Shown here: positions 1 to 5,452 of the stretch, in pieces
How the letters are laid out: every line of letters begins with the position of its first letter
How positions within the stretch are numbered: the first letter of the stretch is position 1
Position numbers and translations under genes: made by a program
Assembly (NCBI GenBank): GCA_027296925.1
Contig: JAPUIP010000283.1
Coordinates: forward strand, 1-5,452
Source of the DNA: Candidatus Poribacteria bacterium
Lineage (GTDB): Bacteria; Poribacteria; WGA-4E; PCPOR2b
Length of the DNA: 5,452 nucleotides
Direction: 5' to 3'
Notes under the pieces: model-generated
What the model was told of the DNA's origin: nothing
The model's database searches: none
The model's input: the letters and a program-made list of their open reading frames with translations, nothing else

Positions 1-232
1 TCAACAAGGAAGTCTATTAGACTTCGATTGCTAAAATCATGGGAGGTTCTCGGACAGCGGTTCGGCATTTTATCCGGACGCGACAATTGGCTTGAAACCG
101 ATTTATATCACACCAGACAAGGTTTGGCCCCCGGTTTGAAATGCTCTCGAAAGTTTACCTCATTTCAAATTGTCGTGTCTCCCCCAACTATTATCTGCGC
201 CCTCGTCTATCATTGGTAATTTATGCGTGGGG
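1..232. other. Unassigned left edge, no recognisable gene
   Basis: I find no gene that I can support here. One plus-strand frame is open from the window edge to a TAA at 217-219, but its translation shows no family motif I recognise. The other frames are broken by stops. The stretch leads into the aldo/keto reductase remnant, yet the usual N-terminal motif of that family (a GLKVS-like stretch followed by a LGTMTFG-like stretch) is not convincingly present. It may be decayed coding sequence, or the tail of a gene that begins outside the window. Confidence 0.4.
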
Positions 233-761
233 TGCGCTCCGTTCTTCATTGACACTGCTCTCTACGGAGGTGGTCGATCAGAGACTCTCGTCGGCAAAGC
301 CATCCACAAGAAGCGGGAGGACGTCGTGCTGTGTACCAAAGTCTTCGGTTCAGTTGGGAATAGCCCGAATCATACTGGATTGTCTCGCTTAAATCTGATG
401 CGAGCTGTTGAGCGGCCATTTCCGCCGTGGACAAGAACCTCCACCCGGTACACCTTGGAGCAAGGAGGTTGGTAGAGGACTCAGTGCCCATAAATATAAC
501 TTTGCAGAAGCGATGACCGAACGCGTCGATCAGATTGTGCAAACACTCATAGATATTGGCACAAGGCATGATAGAACACCCGCACAAGTAGCGGTAGCGT
601 GGATCTTAGACCACGAGGAGGTGACCGCACCAATTCTCGGTGCAGACCGGACTGAACATGTGGATGAAATTTTCGACGCAGCAGACTGGCGATTGACACC
701 GCAATCCCGTGCCAAGCTGGACGAAGTATCAAAAACCGACCGACCAATTAAATACGCTTGA
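233..761 (+). pseudogene. Aldo/keto reductase pseudogene (internal deletion, frameshifted)
   Basis: An intact aldo/keto reductase is an NAD(P)H-dependent TIM-barrel oxidoreductase of roughly 320-340 residues in the cytoplasm. Two pieces survive here. The first (about 233-413, same frame as base 242) reads FFIDTALYGGGRSE, then VVLCTKVFG and GLSRLNLMRAVE, matching the family's catalytic-Asp/Tyr motif, the Lys strand and the helix after it. The second (405-761, the frame one base on) reads LLSGHFRRGQEPPPG, then RTPAQVAVAWIL and APILGADRTEH, matching the C-terminal third with the nucleotide-binding region, and ends at a natural-looking TGA. About 100-130 residues between them are absent (estimated from family length), including the segment with the catalytic His. 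The two pieces are in different frames. The first ~45 residues are not recognisable either, and one residue is missing between the catalytic Asp and Tyr. Family assignment is strong; the exact left limit is uncertain. Confidence 0.88.
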
Positions 762-1005
762 TATCAATACGGGCTGGGCGGGTGCCGACGATATTCTCAT
801 ACACTTTTGGATCGGTTGCGCCTTCGGTCGCGATGATCACGACTCGACTACTGGTATCGAGGTCAAGTTGGCGACGCAAGTGCTCGTCACAGGTTACAGT
901 GGGTTCGACGATAATCACCCGTGGGCGGTGGAACGCGTTTCGTTCCCACAAATGCCCACAGATTGCACCGGCTAACCTGCCACCTCCGCCGGGGACAAAG
1001 ACGCT
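748..1005 (-). pseudogene. PLP-dependent ammonia-lyase remnant (diaminopropionate ammonia-lyase-like)
   Basis: Reading leftward from a stop at 1006-1008 to a TAA at 748-750, the minus strand encodes VFVPGGGGRLAGA, then HLWERNAFHRPRVIIVEP, then LRRQLDLDTSSRVVIIATEG and ATDPKVYENIVG. From knowledge of fold-type II PLP enzymes, and 2,3-diaminopropionate ammonia-lyase in particular, these correspond to the glycine-rich VFLQAGVGSLAGA segment, the RP-I-V-VEP strand and the C-terminal LGLDxxSRVLLISTEGDTDP stretch. In the intact family the VEP strand and the C-terminal stretch are separated by roughly 80-110 residues; here only a few residues lie between them, so the middle has been deleted in frame. 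The N-terminal half, including the PLP lysine, is also gone. The remnant overlaps the aldo/keto reductase remnant tail to tail by 14 bases. It could instead be a threonine-dehydratase-like enzyme; it is certainly not functional as it stands. Confidence 0.75.
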
Positions 1006-1120
1006 TCATCTCGCCACGCAGGATGTGACACGGAAGTGGACGATGAAATTGAAAAACTGGAATCAGATTCTCGCTCAGCTAGCGATTCACTTTGAAGAGC
1101 GGGTGACTCAGTACCTCTAA
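998..1120 (+). mobile_element. IS256/Mutator-family transposase C-terminal remnant
   Basis: A plus-strand frame ending at TAA 1118-1120 encodes KTLHLATQDVTRKW, then TMKLKNWNQILAQ and LAIHFEERVTQYL. This has the shape of the extreme C-terminus of Mutator-type (IS256-family) transposases: LYLA-x-x-ITKKWT, then a NW helix, then Q-(F/L)-(A/E)-I-x-FE-x-R shortly before the stop. The catalytic DDE core and everything to the left are missing, because the sequence switches to the PLP-enzyme remnant around base 1000. The element's right terminal inverted repeat would be expected within some tens of bases after the stop. No left end is present in the window, so I could not pair it. The assignment rests on pattern recognition of a ~40-residue tail. 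Confidence 0.68.
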
Positions 1121-1130
1121 GATTTTGTCG

Positions 1131-1159
1131 TTGACTCAAAAACGGTTTTCGGGCAAAAT
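1131..1159 (+). promoter_or_regulatory. Candidate sigma-70-type promoter for the sensor gene
   Basis: TTGACT (1131-1136) matches five of six bases of the -35 consensus. After a 17-base spacer, CAAAAT (1154-1159) matches four of six bases of the -10 consensus, including the second A and the final T. Transcription would start near 1166, leaving a leader of about 50 bases before the ATG at 1215. The -35 box lies only ten bases after the transposase remnant's stop, so it could originate from the former insertion sequence end. The -10 box is weak and the organism's consensus is unknown, so this is only a candidate. Confidence 0.3.
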
Positions 1160-1202
1160 AGGGTACGGTTCGACAACTTCAAACTTTTATGACCCGTTCT
1201 TT

Positions 1203-1209
1203 GGAGAAG
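1203..1209 (+). promoter_or_regulatory. Ribosome binding site of the sensor gene
   Basis: GGAGAAG contains the Shine-Dalgarno core GGAG (1203-1206), eight bases before the ATG at 1215. It selects this ATG as the start. The frame is open further upstream to a TGA at 1104-1106, but no ATG occurs there, and the signal peptide begins exactly at 1215. Confidence 0.75.
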
Positions 1210-1214
1210 ACATC

Positions 1215-4200
1215 ATGACCTTGTTGCGAAAACGGATTTGGCTGTCAATGATACTATGCTTCAGTCTGCTGGTGACTGTCGTATCCGCCCAAAACCACGT
1301 GCTCTCCCTTGATGTGAGTGGGGAGTACGTCCGTATTAAAAGTGCCCCCGAATTCGAAGGTGGGGAAAACGTCGTTTTAACCATCGAAGCGTGGTTTATG
1401 GCGAAGCAAACCTCTTTCCCCGTTGTTGGCAAAAACCTCAATACCGCCGACAAAGAGTGGGGAGTCTTTCTCGGAGGTGGAAAGATTGGGTTTAAGTCAG
1501 AGATCGGAGATCGTAGTTATTCCCGTTCTTCGCCTTTCGCATTGGCATTGAACCGGTGGTATCACGTGGCGGCTGTCGTCAATAGCCCCAAACAGCAACT
1601 TCGGGTTTATCTCAACGGCGTGTTAGTCATCGAGGATAACGAGATGCCCAATCCCGGTCCCAGCTCACAAGCCCCCGTCGAAATCGGTGCTCGTAGCTAC
1701 TGGCCAGGCTATGCTTTGGGCGACATTGACGAAGTACGAATTTGGAATAACGCTCGCACCGAAAGCGAAATTAATGAGACGATGTTTGTTGCGCTTAGTG
1801 GCGATGAACCGGGCTTGGTGGGATACTGGCGTTTTGAAGGCAAAGACGACACAGTGATTGATGTGACCGGAAACGGGCATGATGGGCAATTCGTTGATGA
1901 TGCGACACGTATTGCCGGTGAGTTGCCCGCTCGTGATGAGCTACTCACTCGTGCCGATTTTCATCAGGCCTATCTTGAGTCTCTGAAGTTCGAGCTTTCG
2001 GTGCAAAGAGAGAAATCGAGTACACTGACCGATGTGCTTAAGATAACCGCGCAGCGCGTCCCCGAAAGTACCATCTTTCCGCTGTCATCGTCGCCGGTGG
2101 AGATTGAGATCCAAGATGAAGCCGGCCACACGCTTGCCACGCTCCAAAGCGAAACGGAAAAAGCAGTTGAATACAACGTCCCCGATGCGGTTGGGGGAGT
2201 GCTCAAGATTTCAGCCACGTACACCGATCCGTTAGGCAAGACACAGCAGGCGACCTTCACCGGTCCGGCGCACGGGTCGCTCGAAGGACTGCAATTGGAT
2301 GTGCGACGACTCAAGCCCGATGAATTGAAAGATGCGCTTGAGATAACGGTGCATCCGGTCGTGCCAAAAGACACGGTCTGGACGCCACCGCCGCTACCGG
2401 TGGAGATTGAGATCCAAGATGAAACCGGCCACACGGTTGCCACGCTGCAAAGCGAAACGGAAAAAACAATCGAATGGACCGTTCCCGAAGCGGTCAAGGG
2501 CACACTCAAGATCCTCGCCACCTACAGCGATGTGCACGAAGAGACGCATCAAGGGGAATTCAGCTTAAAGGCACACAGCACAAAGCCGCTTACATCACAG
2601 GTGGGTCATTGGGAGACGATTGATATGACCGATGGATTGGGCGGGACCGATGTTACATCAATCGCCCAAGACAGAAACGGGGTCATCTGGTTTGGGTTGT
2701 ACGAAGCCGGTCTCTGCCGATACGACGGCCAACAGTTTCGAACATTCACTACCGCCGATGGTCTCCCTTCAAACAACGTCCACACGATTTTTGAAGACAG
2801 AAACGGGGTGTTGTGGCTGGGGATGAAGGATTTGCATAGCACGGCGAGTGGATGGGGCGTCTGCCGATACGATGGAATAACCTTTAAGACGTTCACGACA
2901 AAAGATGGATTAGTGGGCAACGGCGTTATGGCAATTTATGAGGATGAGAAAGGCCACCTCTGGTTTGGTACGACCGGGGGTGTCAGTGAATTTGATGGGG
3001 AGACGTTCAAAAACTACACCCCTGCCGATGGACTCTTATCGAGTACCGTTGGCGCCATTACCCAGGATACGGCTGGAGACCTCTGGTTCGGGCACGGGAT
3101 GAAATGGTGGTCTGGCGTGGGAACGGGGGCGACTCGATACGATGGAAAGACGTTCACCCCGTTTAGCGAGCCGGATGGGCTTTTGGTGGCGGTGAGAGCC
3201 ATGGCAACGGATGCGGAAGGCCGCCTGTGGCTTGCTGGGGTAGGTGGCGTCAGTTTCTACGATGGCAAGTCGTCCCGACAGGATGGGGATTCCAAGTCTC
3301 TAGCGAAGCCAGATCCCGATTCATCGGGGCAATTTGAGAACTTCACCACACCGGAGGGATATCCTGGTTTGTCGAGCAGTGATGTGCTTCGCACAAAGCG
3401 TGGCGATTTGTGGTTTGCCACTTCGGGCGTCATCCGCTACCGCGATGGCAACTTCGAGAAGTTCACGACAAAGGACGGGCTAGTATCGAATTCCACAATG
3501 TGCCTTGCCGAAGATAAAGAAGCCAATGTTTGGTTCGGCACGTATGGAAGTGGCGTGAGCCGATATGATGAGAGCATTCAGAGTATTCCAGTCGAGATAA
3601 CGAGCCGTGGATTCGCGGATGGGGACGGCAATCTATGGTTTGGCGTTCCGGGTGGCGGATTCGGGAGATATGATGGGGTGCATCTGAGGACATTCGCCCT
3701 TGAAGATGGACTCCCCAAGCGGATTTACAGCATCTATCAAGGCCGGCAGGGAAATATTTGGTGCGCAGGCGCCGGTGTTGTTGCCAAATATGACGGGGAG
3801 CAGTTCGAAACATTTACAGAAAAAGAGGGGCTAGGAGGCCATGGCATTAACACCATTTATGAAGATCGGAACGGGGTTTTATGGATCGGCTCAGGGAAAT
3901 ACGGCATTGAGACATACGATGGGGAAGAGTTCGTCCGTGTGGCAGGGGGCCAGCAATTAGCTGGGACGGAACCTGGATACCTTCGTCCAAGCGACATCAT
4001 TGAGGACGCAGATGGAGTGATGTGGTTCGCCATGCAGAGTCATGGAATCGTCCGCTATGACGGGGAGACGTTTACGCGATTCACCACAGAGAATGGATTG
4101 CCTTCCAACACCTGCCAACAACTCGCCTTTGACCGCGAAGGGAATCTGTGGATTGCCACCAGCGGCGGGTTATGTCGCTATGATGGCAAGATGTTTAAAA

Positions 4201-5452
4201 CTTTTACCACAGCCGACGGTTTGGCTGGAAACGCGATTCAATCCCTCTTTGTGGACCGGCATGGGAATGTTTGGTTTGGTGTCAGCGGCGGTGGCGTCCA
4301 CCTCTTTGACGGGAGCAACTTCCAACAGTTCACAATCGACGACGGGCTTCTGAGCAACACCGTCAGGAGTATAGCAGAGAATGAAAACGGAGAACTCATC
4401 TTCTTCACCCCTAATGGCATCAACATCTACACGCCGCCTCAAGAGAAGATTCCGCCACCCGTTTTCGTCACCGAAGTGGTCGCCGATCAGGTATATGAGA
4501 AGCATGCCGAGGGATTGAAAATCCCCTCGACCGCCAAGCATGTCAGTTTTGCCTATTACGGGAGGAGTTACAAAACCAGGCGGTTGCGCTATAACTATCT
4601 GCTTGAGGGGGTTGATGAGGATTGGGGCGCCACATGGGAAGAAGCCGTCAGTTACGAAAACTTAGAGCCTGGAGAATACACCTTCAAAGTGATTGCCATC
4701 AACCGCGATCTGGTCCACTCACAAGAACCCGCGACGGTCCATTTGAAAATTGTGCCGCCGTGGTATCAAAACGGGTGGATTGTCTTCCCTTCAGGCGGCG
4801 GGATTTTGGCATTGTTGATTTACTCGATAATGTCAACGATTCGCTATGTCGGTGCCCAAGTTCAAATCCGAAAACTCAACGAGCAACTCAGCGACGAAAA
4901 CCTGCGCATGGGGGCTGAACTCCAAGTCACCGAGCAGATTCAGCGACTGATCTTGCCTTCCAAAGCAGAGCTCGCGGCGGTCGGCGATTTGGACATCGCC
5001 GGTTACATGGAGCCTGCTGACGAAGTCAGTGGCGACTACTACGACGTCCTTCAGCAAAACGGACGGTTGAAGATCGCTATCGGTGATGTGACGGGGCACG
5101 GAATGGAATCGGGGATGGTAATGCTGATGACCCAAACCGCCGTTCGCACCTTGCTTGAGAACGAGGAAACCGATTATGTTCGGTTTCTCGATACGTTGAA
5201 TCGCACCATCTATGGCAACGTCCAACGCATGGACGTGGATAAGACGCTAACGCTGTGCCTGCTCGACATTGCCGATGGACAAGTGAAACTCAGCGGTCAG
5301 CACGAGGATTTGATTGTCGTCCGAAGCGATGGGAAGGTCGAGTTGGTAGACACAGTAGACCTCGGTTTCCCGATTGGTCTCGACGACGACATTGCTGATT
5401 TCATCGGTCAGACTACGATTCAGTTAGTGCCGGGCGATGGCGTGGTGCTCTA
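1215..5452 (+). CDS. LamG / double beta-propeller / Y_Y_Y transmembrane sensor with SpoIIE-type phosphatase (3' partial)
   Basis: I translated 1412 codons without a stop; the gene runs off the right edge. Residues 1-25 are a signal peptide (n-region MTLLRKR, hydrophobic core, VSA cut before Q26). Residues ~28-230 form a LamG/concanavalin-like jelly-roll (LTIEAWF, RWYHVAAVV, VYLNG, DIDEVRIWN, GLVGYWRFEG, TGNGHDG). Residues ~258-352 and 359-453 are twin beta-rich repeats of unknown type. Residues ~466-1074 hold 14 Reg_prop blades (pattern DGL..N.V..I.ED..G.LWFGT..GV.RYDG..F..FTT). Residues ~1079-1178 are a Y_Y_Y domain (LRYNYLLEGVDEDW, YENLEPGEYTFKVIAINRD), then PPWY and a single membrane helix at ~1188-1207. 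A coiled coil (~1212-1240) leads through AELQVTEQIQRLILPS into a SpoIIE/PP2C domain with metal-binding Asp in SGDYYD (D1274, D1277) and IGDVTGHGMESG (D1291), LSGQHEDLIVVRSDGK, and PGDGVVL at the edge. The expected YTDG motif and last ~50 residues lie outside. In known relatives, ligand sensing in the periplasm controls a cytoplasmic Ser/Thr phosphatase acting on anti-sigma antagonists; for this protein ligand and substrate are unknown. Confidence 0.93.
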   Translation, partial: MTLLRKRIWLSMILCFSLLVTVVSAQNHVLSLDVSGEYVRIKSAPEFEGGENVVLTIEAWFMAKQTSFPVVGKNLNTADKEWGVFLGGGKIGFKSEIGDRSYSRSSPFALALNRWYHVAAVVNSPKQQLRVYLNGVLVIEDNEMPNPGPSSQAPVEIGARSYWPGYALGDIDEVRIWNNARTESEINETMFVALSGDEPGLVGYWRFEGKDDTVIDVTGNGHDGQFVDDATRIAGELPARDELLTRADFHQAYLESLKFELSVQREKSSTLTDVLKITAQRVPESTIFPLSSSPVEIEIQDEAGHTLATLQSETEKAVEYNVPDAVGGVLKISATYTDPLGKTQQATFTGPAHGSLEGLQLDVRRLKPDELKDALEITVHPVVPKDTVWTPPPLPVEIEIQDETGHTVATLQSETEKTIEWTVPEAVKGTLKILATYSDVHEETHQGEFSLKAHSTKPLTSQVGHWETIDMTDGLGGTDVTSIAQDRNGVIWFGLYEAGLCRYDGQQFRTFTTADGLPSNNVHTIFEDRNGVLWLGMKDLHSTASGWGVCRYDGITFKTFTTKDGLVGNGVMAIYEDEKGHLWFGTTGGVSEFDGETFKNYTPADGLLSSTVGAITQDTAGDLWFGHGMKWWSGVGTGATRYDGKTFTPFSEPDGLLVAVRAMATDAEGRLWLAGVGGVSFYDGKSSRQDGDSKSLAKPDPDSSGQFENFTTPEGYPGLSSSDVLRTKRGDLWFATSGVIRYRDGNFEKFTTKDGLVSNSTMCLAEDKEANVWFGTYGSGVSRYDESIQSIPVEITSRGFADGDGNLWFGVPGGGFGRYDGVHLRTFALEDGLPKRIYSIYQGRQGNIWCAGAGVVAKYDGEQFETFTEKEGLGGHGINTIYEDRNGVLWIGSGKYGIETYDGEEFVRVAGGQQLAGTEPGYLRPSDIIEDADGVMWFAMQSHGIVRYDGETFTRFTTENGLPSNTCQQLAFDREGNLWIATSGGLCRYDGKMFKTFTTADGLAGNAIQSLFVDRHGNVWFGVSGGGVHLFDGSNFQQFTIDDGLLSNTVRSIAENENGELIFFTPNGINIYTPPQEKIPPPVFVTEVVADQVYEKHAEGLKIPSTAKHVSFAYYGRSYKTRRLRYNYLLEGVDEDWGATWEEAVSYENLEPGEYTFKVIAINRDLVHSQEPATVHLKIVPPWYQNGWIVFPSGGGILALLIYSIMSTIRYVGAQVQIRKLNEQLSDENLRMGAELQVTEQIQRLILPSKAELAAVGDLDIAGYMEPADEVSGDYYDVLQQNGRLKIAIGDVTGHGMESGMVMLMTQTAVRTLLENEETDYVRFLDTLNRTIYGNVQRMDVDKTLTLCLLDIADGQVKLSGQHEDLIVVRSDGKVELVDTVDLGFPIGLDDDIADFIGQTTIQLVPGDGVVL
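1986..2573 (+). repeat. Two tandem ~101-residue repeats between LamG and propeller
   Basis: Unit 1 (1986-2270, residues ~258-352) and unit 2 (2289-2573, residues ~359-453) align with an offset of exactly 303 bases (101 codons). Shared landmarks are L.V.R / L.D.L.IT, then PVEIEIQDE-GHT-ATLQSET, then VP-AV-G-LKI-ATY-D. The core 2094-2162 against 2397-2465 differs at only three of 69 bases, while the flanking parts are clearly more diverged at protein level. The alternating hydrophobic pattern suggests a beta-sandwich (Ig/FN3-like) spacer, but I recognise no named family. Confidence 0.85.
2610..4436 (+). repeat. Fourteen Reg_prop beta-propeller blades
   Basis: Blades are marked by the conserved Trp of the LWFG-like strand at residues 492, 534, 583, 624, 672, 733, 773, 808, 849, 890, 937, 979 and 1020, plus a 14th blade where it is replaced by Ile (1062). 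Typical spacing is 40-42 residues. Larger gaps mark insertions: blade 2 (after LWLGM), blade 4 (after LWFGH, Trp-rich) and blade 5 (~684-706, polar Ser/Asp-rich). The DGL turn is lost between blades 7 and 8 (~785-800), where SIPVEITSRGFADG replaces it. That fits a break between two seven-bladed propellers, as in the hybrid two-component sensors of Bacteroides. The region is expected to be the periplasmic ligand-binding module. Confidence 0.88.

Noticed and set aside
28..219. Small plus-strand open frame at the left edge
   Set aside because: It has no ribosome binding site, no family resemblance and is open to the window edge, so it cannot be told from chance or decayed sequence.
246..587. 113-codon minus-strand open frame
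   Set aside because: It is a shadow across the aldo/keto reductase remnant, and its frame crosses the deletion junction without any recognisable protein feature.
1139..1149. AAAAC-G-GTTTT palindrome as a terminator or operator
   Set aside because: The one-base centre cannot form a stable hairpin loop, and there is no following T-run. It may be a chance palindrome or part of the insertion sequence end.
1215..1292. Lipoprotein signal in the sensor N-terminus
   Set aside because: Cys15 sits in the hydrophobic core preceded by MIL, which does not fit a lipobox. The VSA/Q cut site for ordinary signal peptidase is much better.
1970..2521. 183-codon minus-strand open frame over the twin repeats
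   Set aside because: It is antisense to a strongly supported coding region. Its Ser/Thr/Val-rich translation repeats simply because the sense strand repeats, and it shows no family motif.
3463..3813. 116-codon minus-strand open frame
   Set aside because: It is antisense to blades 6-9, its composition is dominated by Arg/His/Cys from reversed codons, and there is no motif.
4170..4541. 123-codon minus-strand open frame over the last propeller blades
   Set aside because: It is a shadow of the sensor gene: no recognisable domain, and the sense strand encodes clear blade and Y_Y_Y motifs.
4833..5225. 130-codon minus-strand open frame
   Set aside because: It lies opposite the coiled coil and phosphatase motifs and has no independent support.

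Overview
The window is a bacterial chromosomal segment with two parts. Positions 1 to about 1120 hold a compact 'graveyard' of gene remnants. Positions 1215 to 5452 are filled by one very long gene that is still open at the right edge.

Left part. Positions 1-232 contain nothing I can assign. From about 233 to 761 (+) lies a broken aldo/keto reductase. Its N-terminal and C-terminal thirds are joined out of frame at about 405-412, and the middle is missing. Overlapping it tail to tail, on the minus strand from 748 to about 1005, is a shrunken C-terminal part of a PLP-dependent enzyme that most resembles 2,3-diaminopropionate ammonia-lyase; its middle is also missing. Next, about 998-1120 (+) encodes what looks like the last ~40 residues of an IS256/Mutator-family transposase. 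Three unrelated remnants in under 900 bases point to repeated deletion, probably linked to a former insertion sequence.

Right part. The gene starting at ATG 1215 has a good ribosome binding site and encodes at least 1412 residues. The order is: signal peptide, LamG-type jelly-roll, two tandem ~101-residue beta-rich repeats, 14 propeller blades of the two-component-regulator type (read as two seven-bladed propellers), a Y_Y_Y domain, one transmembrane helix, a short coiled coil, and a cytoplasmic SpoIIE/PP2C-type serine/threonine phosphatase domain cut by the window edge. It reads as a one-protein transmembrane sensor. A very large periplasmic ligand-sensing part is coupled to a phosphatase, which in characterised relatives acts on phosphorylated anti-sigma-factor antagonists of the STAS type. 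No partner gene lies inside the window.

Organism. The sequence is bacterial, with a secretion signal, mixed codon use and no introns. The mix of LamG, Reg_prop/Y_Y_Y and SpoIIE domains with IS debris would suit a large-genome environmental or symbiotic bacterium. Candidatus Poribacteria is one guess, and cyanobacteria or other environmental phyla also carry propeller-SpoIIE proteins. No marker gene here settles the taxon.

Most interesting point: the sensor architecture, with a carbohydrate-binding-like LamG domain plus twin repeats in front of a double propeller, ending in a phosphatase rather than the more usual histidine kinase.
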